A stretch of 9,473 nt of DNA from Actinomycetota bacterium (GTDB lineage Bacteria; Actinomycetota; Actinomycetes; Streptosporangiales; Streptosporangiaceae), in assembly GCA_003168295.1 (NCBI GenBank), contig PMST01000269.1, positions 286 to 9,758 of the forward strand, in the 5' to 3' direction. Of the stretch, positions 1 to 5,896 are shown piece after piece (the stretch's first letter is position 1; every line of letters starts with the position of its first letter). The notes beneath the pieces were generated by a model. It was not told where the DNA came from. It did not search any database and was given only the letters and a program-made list of their open reading frames with translations. The translations under genes and the position numbers were made by a program.

Positions 1-901
1 TGGCCAGCACCCGGGCCACCGTTGTCTTCCCGGTCCCGGGCGGCCCGAGGAAGACGAAGTGCCGCATGGGCTTATCCGTGGTGACGCCGGCTACCGCACG
101 GCGCCGGGCCGCCTCGACCGAGGCGGCGATCGAGCGCACCTGTTCCTTGACCGAAGCCAGTCCGATCATCGCGTCGAGCTCGGCCATGGCGTCCTCGACC
201 GAGATCTGCGGCCGGGGCTTCGGCAGGCCGGGTCCGCTGCCCTGATGGTCACGCGCGGCGTGATCGGCGTAGGGCAGCGCGGCGGCCTGGGCCCGGGCGC
301 CGTAGCCCGGCTGGTTCGCAGGATGCGGACCTGGCCCGGGGTGCGCCGCCCCAGGCTTAGTGGCCGGCGCCGGTTTCGCCCCGCCAGCCGGATACATCCG
401 GGCGTCCTGCGCTCCCTTCGCCAACCGCCAGCCGACGACGGCGAGGGCGATGAGAACGGCCGCGATCACCCCGACAAGCGGCTGATGCGGCCAGATCCGC
501 AGCAGTACGACGCCGACCGGCAGCGACCAGAGCATCGCCCACGCCGTGGTGCGGCACGGCAGGTACCAGCGGGCCAGCGGTCCCGTCCCGGCCACCCAGG
601 CCACGACGAAGGGAAGGATGAGCAGCGGAAGCATATGCAGCCGGGGCACCTGGGAGAGCAGGTCGACAGGGATGCCCCAGGTGGCGACCGCGAACGCCGC
701 CCCGCGCCCGGGCCGCTTCTGGATCACGTCGACGGCCGCGCTGCCCAGGGCGTACAACAGGAGGAAAGGTGACACGAAAACGGCGACCACGAGAACGATC
801 AGCTTGACGTAGAGGGGCGCCTTGCCCACCCACCTCAAGATTCGGCTAGCCCGGCTCGGCTTGTCTCGCGCGGCGGGCTGAGCCCTATCCTTTGGCTGCA
901 T
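1..901 (-). CDS. Membrane-anchored AAA+ ATPase, CbxX/EccA-type (partial, C-terminus off the left edge)
   Basis: Reading the minus strand from ATG at 901-899 gives 300 uninterrupted codons to the window edge. A GAGGAAG ribosome site (912-906) lies 4 bases upstream of that ATG. The N-terminus is basic (residues 1-33). It is followed by about four hydrophobic segments (roughly 34-53, 88-105, 120-136, 141-158), a Pro/Gly/Ala-rich linker (about 165-220) and the start of an AAA+ module. The segment VEDAMAELDAMIGLASVKEQ is typical of the CbxX/CfqX/EccA family, and Walker A GPPGTGKT lies at residues 286-293. Walker B, the arginine finger and sensor motifs fall outside the window. Soluble members of this family act as remodelling ATPases, such as Rubisco activases and type VII secretion EccA; the membrane domain here suggests action at the cytoplasmic membrane. 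The substrate is unknown. The family call is secure; the function is not. Confidence 0.85.
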   Translation of the reverse strand, partial: MQPKDRAQPAARDKPSRASRILRWVGKAPLYVKLIVLVVAVFVSPFLLLYALGSAAVDVIQKRPGRGAAFAVATWGIPVDLLSQVPRLHMLPLLILPFVVAWVAGTGPLARWYLPCRTTAWAMLWSLPVGVVLLRIWPHQPLVGVIAAVLIALAVVGWRLAKGAQDARMYPAGGAKPAPATKPGAAHPGPGPHPANQPGYGARAQAAALPYADHAARDHQGSGPGLPKPRPQISVEDAMAELDAMIGLASVKEQVRSIAASVEAARRRAVAGVTTDKPMRHFVFLGPPGTGKTTVARVLA

Positions 902-1163
902 CTCGCTTCCTCGCCCCCACTCCCTGCCTCGCAGCCCCGCCGCGAACCCGGCCGTGAGGTCGCCTGGCCCACGGCCCCCGCACCTGGTTGCCGGACAGTC
1001 GTATGTCCCTGTATAGCGCATCACCAATGATCGCAACAGCACACACGTCGATACTGTCGGTGAAAAAATGCGCCGTGTCGACCTGAACCGAGAGCCTCCT
1101 GCTGAACGTCGCTAGATAACCATCATGGACCGTCCACTCGTCGGCACGTCAAGATGAACACCG

Positions 1164-1192
1164 TTACAAACACGACATCCCTGGCGTCTAAT
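1164..1192 (+). promoter_or_regulatory. Possible sigma-70-type promoter of the amidohydrolase gene
   Basis: TTACAA (1164-1169) and TCTAAT (1187-1192) are separated by exactly 17 bases. The -10 matches the consensus TATAAT at five of six positions; the -35 matches TTGACA at only three. Transcription would start near 1199 and give a leader of about 50 bases carrying the AAGGAG ribosome site. This is inferred from spacing and similarity only. Confidence 0.33.
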
Positions 1193-1239
1193 CCTCGCAA
1201 AAATCCCAAAGTCCATTAAGACTACTCAAACAGTCAGGC

Positions 1240-1245
1240 AAGGAG
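1240..1245 (+). promoter_or_regulatory. Shine-Dalgarno site of the amidohydrolase gene
   Basis: AAGGAG sits 5 bases before GTG 1251. This near-perfect anti-16S match decides the start. An ATG at 1249-1251 overlaps the GTG but is in another frame. Confidence 0.75.
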
Positions 1246-1250
1246 CTAAT

Positions 1251-2504
1251 GTGCACAGGATCGAGGCTGAGCTGCTGCTTCCCGGGCGCGGCGATCCCAT
1301 CCGAGGCGGGGTAGTTGTCCTCGACGGACCCGTGATCAGCTACGCGGGCCCGGCCGCGGGGGCGCCCCCGGAGCCCGAGAGCCCCCGGACGCCCGCGACG
1401 CGGGTCGCGACCGTGATGCCCGGGATGTGGGAATGCCACGGGCATCTCATGGGCACCAGGACCTTCGACCTCGGCCGTCTTCCGCTGGAGCCCGAGGCGC
1501 TGCGCGCGGCCCGTTGCACGCGGGACCTGCGGGCCGCGCTTGACGCGGGGATCACCTCGGTGCGCGACGTCGGCGGGCTGGGCGTCCATCTAGCCCGGGC
1601 CGTCGCCGAAGGCACCGTCGACGGCCCGGCCATATACGGCGCGGGGGCGATCCTGAGTACCACCGGCGGGCACGGCGACCTGCACGCCTTCCCGCTGGAC
1701 TGGATCGAGGACTATGCCAGGCACGCGGGCATGCTGCGGCTGGCCGACGGCCCGAATGAGTGCGTCAAGGCGGTCCGCGAGCAGCTCAGGCGCAACGCGA
1801 AACTGATCAAGGTGTGCGCGTCGGGAGGTGTGCTCTCCGAGGTCGACGACCCCATCCACCAGCAGTTCACGATGACGGAGTTGCGGGCCATCGTCGAGGT
1901 CGCGGGGCTCGCCGACCGGATCGTCGCGGCGCACTGCCACGGCAAGCCCGGCATCATGGCGGCCCTGCGGGCCGGCGTGCGGACCATCGAGCACGGCACC
2001 TACCTCGACGACGAGTGCTGTGACGCGATGCGCGAGACCGGCGCGATCCTGGTGCCGACCAGGACCATCATCGAGGACATGCTGGCCAACAAGGCCGCGG
2101 TGCCGCCCTACGCGATGGCCAAGCTCGAGGCCATCGCCGACCTGCACGCCGAGGCGGTGGCCCGGGCCTGCGAGCACGGCGTCACCATCGCCATGGGCAC
2201 CGACATCGCCCTGACCGGCAGCGACCTGCCGAACGCCTGGGGCCAGAACGGTTCAGAACCCGGATACCTGGTGAAGCTGGGGCTCTCGCCGCTCGAGGCG
2301 ATCGAGGCGGCCACCGCCACCGGGCCGTTCACCCTGGGGCCGCAGGCGCCGCGCAGCGGCCAGCTCGCTTCGGGCTACGACGCCGACGTGATCACCCTGG
2401 ACGCCGATCCGCTAGCCGACATCGGCGTGCTCGCCGACCCCGGTCACGTCACCGCGGTCTGGACCGGAGGACGGCAGGTCAAGGGGGCTACCCGCGCGGC
2501 GTGA
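1251..2504 (+). CDS. Metal-dependent amidohydrolase (imidazolonepropionase / Xaa-Pro dipeptidase-like)
   Basis: This 417-residue protein starts at GTG behind AAGGAG and has no signal peptide, so it should be cytoplasmic. It is a complete amidohydrolase-superfamily enzyme. A short N-terminal beta region (about 1-55) precedes the TIM barrel. The strand-1 metal motif is HGH (His63, His65). A Lys in LIKV (Lys187) is placed as the carbamylated metal-bridging residue. His228 and His248 (AAHCH, IEHGT) are the later metal ligands, and Asp318 in MGTD is the catalytic Asp of strand 8. The C-terminus (about 365-410: SGQLASGYDADVITLD, then a GGRQVK turn) completes the composite beta domain. The family includes imidazolonepropionase and L-Xaa-Lys/Arg/Pro carboxypeptidases. 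No histidine-degradation genes are nearby, so a dipeptidase or other amide hydrolase role is more likely; the substrate cannot be read from sequence. It is transcribed toward, and ends 11 bases from, the convergent GNAT gene. Confidence 0.9.
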   Translation: MHRIEAELLLPGRGDPIRGGVVVLDGPVISYAGPAAGAPPEPESPRTPATRVATVMPGMWECHGHLMGTRTFDLGRLPLEPEALRAARCTRDLRAALDAGITSVRDVGGLGVHLARAVAEGTVDGPAIYGAGAILSTTGGHGDLHAFPLDWIEDYARHAGMLRLADGPNECVKAVREQLRRNAKLIKVCASGGVLSEVDDPIHQQFTMTELRAIVEVAGLADRIVAAHCHGKPGIMAALRAGVRTIEHGTYLDDECCDAMRETGAILVPTRTIIEDMLANKAAVPPYAMAKLEAIADLHAEAVARACEHGVTIAMGTDIALTGSDLPNAWGQNGSEPGYLVKLGLSPLEAIEAATATGPFTLGPQAPRSGQLASGYDADVITLDADPLADIGVLADPGHVTAVWTGGRQVKGATRAA

Positions 2505-2535
2505 GGTGAAGAGGGCTACACGCGCAGCATGAGGT
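2485..2535. repeat. Two near-identical 23-bp direct copies at the convergent gene ends
   Basis: Bases 2485-2507 and 2513-2535 match at 20 of 23 positions (differences at copy positions 8, 14 and 17), with a 28-base period. The first copy carries the TGA stop of the amidohydrolase gene (2502-2504). The second carries the TAG stop of the minus-strand acetyltransferase gene (complement of 2516-2518). Each copy contains both potential stops, TGA on plus and TAG on minus. This looks like a local tandem duplication across the convergent junction. Confidence 0.7.
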
Positions 2536-3004
2536 CGATTTCGTCGTGCAGCGGAATGCCGTAGTCCCCGACCCGCGGGATCTGGGGTTTGTCCTGCCGG
2601 GACCGGTCCACCGCGCCCGGGCGCAGTTCCGCCAGCCGGAACCCGCGGCGCTGGTAGAACCGCAGCGCGTCGACGTTGTCGTTGGTGGTCGTGAGGCGGA
2701 TATCGCGGCAGCGGAAATGGCGCGCGGTCCCCACGGTCGCCTCGATGAGCAGCGTCCCGATCCCGGCCCGGCGGTCGATGGCGTTGAGCGTCACGATCTC
2801 CAGCGACTCGCCGACCAGCTGATAGGTCAGCAGGCCAGCTACGCGCCGGGCCCGTTCGGCGATAAATCCGGGGAGTTCGCCGGGCCGCAGGAGGTTGCCG
2901 TGCACGGCCACGACCTCGGATCCCCAGAGCTCGGCGACGAGCCAGGCGAGCATGGGCCGATCGCCCTCGTTGACCGGTCTGATCTTGGTCTCCGGCTCGT
3001 TCAC
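2516..3004 (-). CDS. GNAT family N-acetyltransferase
   Basis: The 162-residue protein is read from GTG at 3004-3002. The frame stays open upstream to an ATG at 3052, but the added 16 residues (Arg/Ala/Gly-rich) do not look like GNAT sequence. The chosen start gives VNEPETKIRPVNEGDRPML, a normal GNAT beginning (beta 1 'I R P', then helix 1). Motif A is clear: DRRAGIGTLLIEA, fitting the R/Q-x-x-G-x-G acetyl-CoA pyrophosphate loop. It is followed by the motif B region NVDALRFYQRRGFRL, characteristic of the fold (Asn plus the 'A-x-x-F-Y-x-x-x-G-F' segment). The family transfers acetyl from acetyl-CoA to an amine; the substrate here (small molecule, antibiotic or protein) is not predictable. There is no Shine-Dalgarno of note. 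A CATAAT hexamer lies 6 bases before the GTG, which would suit a leaderless transcript. The gene is divergent from the DoxX gene and convergent with the amidohydrolase. Confidence 0.9.
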   Translation of the reverse strand: MNEPETKIRPVNEGDRPMLAWLVAELWGSEVVAVHGNLLRPGELPGFIAERARRVAGLLTYQLVGESLEIVTLNAIDRRAGIGTLLIEATVGTARHFRCRDIRLTTTNDNVDALRFYQRRGFRLAELRPGAVDRSRQDKPQIPRVGDYGIPLHDEIDLMLRV

Positions 3005-3011
3005 CCCGCCA

Positions 3012-3017
3012 TTATGC
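3012..3017 (-). promoter_or_regulatory. Possible -10 element giving a leaderless GNAT transcript
   Basis: On the minus strand CATAAT ends about 6-7 bases before the GTG at 3004-3002. It matches TATAAT at five of six positions, and that distance would put the transcription start on or next to the start codon. Leaderless mRNAs are common in actinobacteria. I see no good -35, so this is a weak call. Confidence 0.3.
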
Positions 3018-3144
3018 AGGCCGCTCCTAGCCGCGCGGGCGCCCCGAGGCACAGGCTCAGCGGCCGGGGCGCTCTGCCGTCCCGGCTAGATAGCCGGCAC
3101 CCGCCGAGACGTTACAACGCCGGCTCGGTGGGCAGGTGGCATTC

Positions 3145-3774
3145 ATGCCTGTACTGAGAGCCTTCGCGCGCCCCATGGTGGCGTCCATCTTCATTCTCCA
3201 GGGTTATGACACCCTCCGTCGGCCCGAGCGGGTCGCGCCGACGGCCGAGCCGGTGGTCCGGGCGCTCGCCGAACGGGTCCCCGCCGTGCCGGCCAAGACC
3301 GAGCAGGCGGTGCGCCTCAACGGCGCCGTCCAGCTGGTGGCCGGCTCGCTGCTGGCCCTGGGCCGGTTCCCGCGGCTTTCCGCGCTCGCGATCGCCGCGA
3401 CCCTGGTCCCTACCACCCTGGCCGGGCACCGGTTCTGGGAGGACGACGAGGAAAAGGATCAGGTGCAGCAACGCATCCACTTCCTCAAGAACCTCTCGAT
3501 GTTCGGCGGCCTGCTGATCGCCGCCGCGGACACCGAGGGAAGCCCCTCGATCGCCTGGCGCACCCGCCACGCGGCCAAGACGGCACGCCGGGAGGCGTCG
3601 CTGGTCGCCAAGACGGCTAAGGTGTCGGGCCGGGCCGGGGCGAAGGCCGGAGTGACGTCGGGCCAGGCGGGTAAGGCGGCCGCCAAGGCCAGGGCGAAGG
3701 CGGCCAAGGCAGGAGCAAAGGCGGCCAGGGCGGGAGCGAAGGCGGCCACGGTCAGCAACCTGGTCACCAGGTAA
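3145..3774 (+). CDS. DoxX family membrane protein with a Lys/Ala-rich C-terminal tail
   Basis: I chose ATG 3145 (209 residues) because AGGTGG (3134-3139) lies 5 bases upstream. An in-frame GTG at 3136 would add three residues and is possible. Residues 1-130 are a DoxX-type domain with about four hydrophobic segments (8-22, 58-73, 78-96, 112-127). It has the family's RPMVASIF start, a G-Y-D-T-L-R-R-P loop, a conserved HRFW and a KNLSMFGGLLI last helix. DoxX proteins are small inner-membrane proteins, some linked to thiol/redox stress; the biochemical role here is not defined. Residues about 140-205 form a highly basic tail of Ala-Lys/Ala-Arg units (AKAAKAGAKAARAGAKAA), resembling histone H1 or mycobacterial HU-type tails and presumably cytoplasmic. 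It may bind nucleic acid, anionic lipid or cell-wall polymer. The gene stands alone, divergent from the GNAT gene. Confidence 0.88.
   Translation: MPVLRAFARPMVASIFILQGYDTLRRPERVAPTAEPVVRALAERVPAVPAKTEQAVRLNGAVQLVAGSLLALGRFPRLSALAIAATLVPTTLAGHRFWEDDEEKDQVQQRIHFLKNLSMFGGLLIAAADTEGSPSIAWRTRHAAKTARREASLVAKTAKVSGRAGAKAGVTSGQAGKAAAKARAKAAKAGAKAARAGAKAATVSNLVTR
3631..3751 (+). repeat. Degenerate coding repeat: Ala/Lys/Gly units of the DoxX tail
   Basis: The DNA cycles through variants of a gcgaaggcggcc-like unit and encodes repeated (R/K)-A-G-A-K-A-A motifs. Copies are imperfect, with codon variation (aag/aaa, gca/gcg/gcc), so the array has diverged while its charge pattern is kept. Such low-complexity DNA can vary in copy number between strains. 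Confidence 0.6.
3758..3772. repeat. 15-bp palindrome overlapping the DoxX stop codon
   Basis: ACCTGGTCACCAGGT is a perfect inverted repeat around a single central base and overlaps the first base of the TAA stop (3772-3774). As RNA it could only fold with a 3-base loop and a 6-bp stem, and no T-run follows, so a role as a simple terminator is doubtful. It could also be a protein-binding site or chance. Confidence 0.4.
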
Positions 3775-3850
3775 TCAGCCAGCTGTTACGGCTTTCCTGA
3801 CCAGCGGAACAGGGCCGGGGCTCGCGATAAGGCAGGCGCACGCACGATGG

Positions 3851-3887
3851 CCGTTCGGAAAAAAAGATCTTCAATGATGCCGAACGG
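3851..3887. repeat. Inverted repeat with 8-bp arms
   Basis: CCGTTCGG (3851-3858) and CCGAACGG (3880-3887) are exact complements around a 21-base loop that begins with seven A's. No T-run follows, so it is not a classical plus-strand terminator. On the minus strand the loop gives a run of T's inside the hairpin rather than after it. It could be an operator or an RNA structure. Confidence 0.4.
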
Positions 3888-3913
3888 GCAGTGACGTGAG
3901 CGCTCGCCGAACT

Positions 3914-3932
3914 GGCCCACGTGACGTTGGCC
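3914..3932. promoter_or_regulatory. Candidate operator: 19-bp near-palindrome
   Basis: GGCCCACGTGACGTTGGCC fits GGCC-n-ACGT-n-ACGT-n-GGCC, with eight of nine arm positions paired around a central G. It lies about 120 bases before the protease start, where the operon promoter is expected, and overlaps the second copy of the GTGACGT direct repeat. Symmetric sites of this length usually bind dimeric repressors. No regulator gene is adjacent, so the binding protein is unknown. Confidence 0.35.
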
Positions 3933-4054
3933 TAGTCATCGTTATCGTTTTGTTACCAGCTGGGATGTATTCCGCGCTGGCGGCGATGCTCTAACAGATT
4001 GGCGAGACCCAAGCCGATCCGGGATGAACTGCGCCGCACAGGCGGGAGCCGAAC

Positions 4055-5896
4055 ATGAAATGGTTCTTCCAGCCGCTTCCTGCTGGTGGCGGAGCAGGGC
4101 GGGATGATGACGACTCCGCGCCTGCCGGCCTGATCGGCCTGCCGGCCGCGGTGCTGCAACGGCACGGCGCCCGGGTGCTCGACCCGGCGCACGCCGCAGT
4201 GGTGGATCAGCCGCGGAGCGCCGACGAGCCGGCTCCCCCGCCGCCCCGGCCGACGGTGTACCGGGCCAGGACGCTGCTGATCCCCGACGACCTGCTGCGA
4301 AATACCGGTTTTATCGCGGCCATCAACGCCGTCCTGGAACGAGTCGGGATGATGGTGGTCGCGCCGACCGAGGACCTGGACCCGGACCTGGACGCCAACA
4401 TCGGCCGCGGGGATGAGGAAATTCTCCGGCCGCTGCGGGAACTGCCGCGACCGGCGGTGCTGGCCCCGCGGCCAGGCGGTCTCGTCCCGGTGGTCATCGA
4501 CGCCTGGATCGCGCTGCAGGCGCTGCGCGCGGCCGCGCGCTCCGGCCGCACCCCGCGCGATCTAGAGGACCTGGACGAAACGGCGATCCAGCGGATTTCG
4601 GAGATCTCGCTGGAGCACCTGCTGGTCGGCTCGGCCATTATGGGTGATCCCGCCGACAGCGGCATGGGCGGGATCGCCGGGAACCAGAACAGCAGCAGTA
4701 ACGGCAGCGGGCCCACCATCACCGACTCCTACCAGTTCAGCGGCGGCGATACGCGTACCCCGGTGACACTTCTCCTCGACCCGCCGGCGCGTAGGTCGAC
4801 TAAGTACTGTGACGACAACTACGGTCGGCGTTCTGTGGTCGCCGTCCTGGACACCGGCGTCCGGCCTCATCCGTGGCTAGAAGGGGAACCGGGCCACCCC
4901 GGGGGCCCTTACGGCGCCGCCGCCGACGGCTTCGTCGCGGTCGATCCCCGGATCCAGGATGCGATCCGCCGGGAAGGTGAGCACGCGCGGGCCCGCGGCG
5001 ACAAGCCGCGCCAGGTGATCAGGGCGCCCTGGGACACGCCGGAGGCGGACTACCCGTTCGTCGGTGAGCTCAACCCGGCCCTGGGGCACGGCACGTTCAT
5101 CGCGGGCATCGTGCGCCAGGTCGCGCCCGACGCCCGGGTCCTGGCCGTGCGGGCCATGCACAGCGATGACGTCTGCAACGAAGGGGACATCATCTGCGGA
5201 CTGCGCCATCTGGCCAAGCGGATCTTGTTCGCCGAGGCAGGCGACCTGGCGGCGATGGTCGACGTGCTGTCGCTGTCGTTCGGCTACTTCAGCGAGTCCC
5301 GGCACGACCGGGTGGTTACTTCCGGGCTGTGGAAGGCGATCAAGGTCCTGCTTGACCTCGGTGTCGTGGTTGTCGTCGCGGCCGGAAACTACGCCATGAG
5401 CCAGGAGTTCTACCCGGCGGCGTTCTCGCAGGAACCGGCCGGGGCGGGTCAGGTGCCGGTGATCAGCGTGGGCGCGCTCAACCCGAACGGCACCAAGGCG
5501 AGCTTCAGCAACGACGGTCACTGGGTCACGGCCTGGGCCCAGGGCGCCGCCGTGGTCAGCACCTACCCGGTCGACGTGGACGGCAGCCGCAGCCCCGAGC
5601 TCAGGATGCCCGTCAACCGGAAGCCGCCAGGAGAATTGCCGCCCGGACGCGAGGCACTCGATCCGGATGACTACTCCGGCGGCTTCGCGGTCTGGAGCGG
5701 CACGTCGTTCTCGGCTCCGTATCTGGCTGCGCTCGTGGCCAGATCGCTGCTGGAAGGGGCGGGCGGCCTGCCGCTCAACGGGCCGGGAAAGCAAGCGGCG
5801 GCCGCGCGGGCGGTGGCCGCCATGGAGCGCCTGCGGGAGAAGGAGAAGGAGTTGCGCGAGGACGACTTGCAGGGGAAGGCCAGTCACGGTGGATGA
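4055..5896 (+). CDS. S8 (subtilisin-like) serine peptidase with a large N-terminal extension, no signal peptide
   Basis: This 613-residue protein starts at ATG 4055, with GGCGGGAG about 6 bases upstream. The catalytic triad is complete: Asp266 in VVAVLDTGV, His345 in LGHGTFIAGIV, Ser551 in SGTSFSAPYLAAL, with the oxyanion Asn445 in VVAAGN. The spacing from Asp to His is 79 residues, against about 32 in subtilisin, so there is an insertion (about 275-340) rich in charged residues. The first 255 residues are not protease: an N-terminal Gly/Asp-rich segment, a domain at about 65-195 (YRARTLLIPDDLLRNTGFI; then VPVVIDAWIALQALRAAA), and an Asn/Ser/Gly linker (206-220). The C-terminal end (about 585-606) is a charged helix. 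No signal peptide or membrane segment is seen, unlike most secreted S8 enzymes, so it should act in the cytoplasm. It is first in a four-gene operon. Likely targets are operon partners or stress-specific proteins (inference). Confidence 0.92.
   Translation: MKWFFQPLPAGGGAGRDDDDSAPAGLIGLPAAVLQRHGARVLDPAHAAVVDQPRSADEPAPPPPRPTVYRARTLLIPDDLLRNTGFIAAINAVLERVGMMVVAPTEDLDPDLDANIGRGDEEILRPLRELPRPAVLAPRPGGLVPVVIDAWIALQALRAAARSGRTPRDLEDLDETAIQRISEISLEHLLVGSAIMGDPADSGMGGIAGNQNSSSNGSGPTITDSYQFSGGDTRTPVTLLLDPPARRSTKYCDDNYGRRSVVAVLDTGVRPHPWLEGEPGHPGGPYGAAADGFVAVDPRIQDAIRREGEHARARGDKPRQVIRAPWDTPEADYPFVGELNPALGHGTFIAGIVRQVAPDARVLAVRAMHSDDVCNEGDIICGLRHLAKRILFAEAGDLAAMVDVLSLSFGYFSESRHDRVVTSGLWKAIKVLLDLGVVVVVAAGNYAMSQEFYPAAFSQEPAGAGQVPVISVGALNPNGTKASFSNDGHWVTAWAQGAAVVSTYPVDVDGSRSPELRMPVNRKPPGELPPGREALDPDDYSGGFAVWSGTSFSAPYLAALVARSLLEGAGGLPLNGPGKQAAAARAVAAMERLREKEKELREDDLQGKASHGG

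Larger units (their letters stand above)
902..1250. other. Intergenic region between divergent genes, no gene seen
   Basis: About 350 bases separate the divergent AAA+ ATPase and amidohydrolase genes. The part from about 1000 to 1250 is visibly richer in A/T than the flanking genes, as expected for a promoter region. I see no tRNA, no convincing coding frame and no strong repeat. On the minus strand a TATACA (1015-1010) could be a -10 for the ATPase gene, but the best upstream hexamer, TTGCGA (1036-1031), is only 15 bases away, so this assignment is weak. It would give an untranslated leader of about 100 bases. A candidate plus-strand promoter is listed separately. Confidence 0.5.
3775..4054. 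other. Intergenic region upstream of the S8-sigma-CHAT operon
   Basis: These 280 bases contain no convincing gene. They hold an 8-bp inverted repeat with an A-rich loop (3851-3887), a 7-base direct repeat GTGACGT at 3891-3897 and 3921-3927 (30 bases apart, close to three helical turns), a perfect 8-bp palindrome GAGCGCTC (3898-3905), a 19-bp near-palindrome (3914-3932) and a T-rich stretch (about 3940-3956). The operon promoter should lie here, but no hexamer pair stands out. In particular I do not see a clear GGAAC/CGTC-type ECF promoter that would indicate autoregulation by the operon's own sigma factor. Confidence 0.5.

Noticed and set aside
59..772. A 237-codon plus-strand frame opposite the ATPase gene
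   Set aside because: Arg/Gly/Asp-rich translation without motifs, antisense to a recognised AAA+ protein.
357..833. A 158-codon minus-strand frame overlapping the ATPase gene
   Set aside because: It is one frame off the real gene. The correct frame, open from 901 to the window edge, gives membrane helices and Walker A; this one gives Arg/Gly-rich sequence.
1068..1115. A 15-residue reading frame (MRRVDLNREPPAERR) in the first intergenic region
   Set aside because: No ribosome site, no leader-peptide or attenuator features (no run of one amino acid, no following hairpin with T-run). Likely chance.
1251..2504. Assigning the amidohydrolase as hutI (imidazolonepropionase)
   Set aside because: The superfamily is clear, but no other histidine-degradation gene is nearby and several dipeptidases share the same metal motifs, so no symbol is given.
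3101..3131. Possible hairpin (CCGCCGAG with CTCGGTGG, one G-U pair) just before the DoxX start
   Set aside because: Such short GC-rich pairings are frequent by chance here. There is no riboswitch core or T-run, and its link to the ribosome site is only positional.
2546..3157. A 203-codon plus-strand frame opposite the GNAT gene
   Set aside because: Antisense to a clear GNAT motif A, with no recognisable domain of its own.
3778..3798. AGCC/GGCT stem followed by T's after the DoxX gene as an intrinsic terminator
   Set aside because: The stem is only 4 bp and the T-run only three bases, too weak to call.
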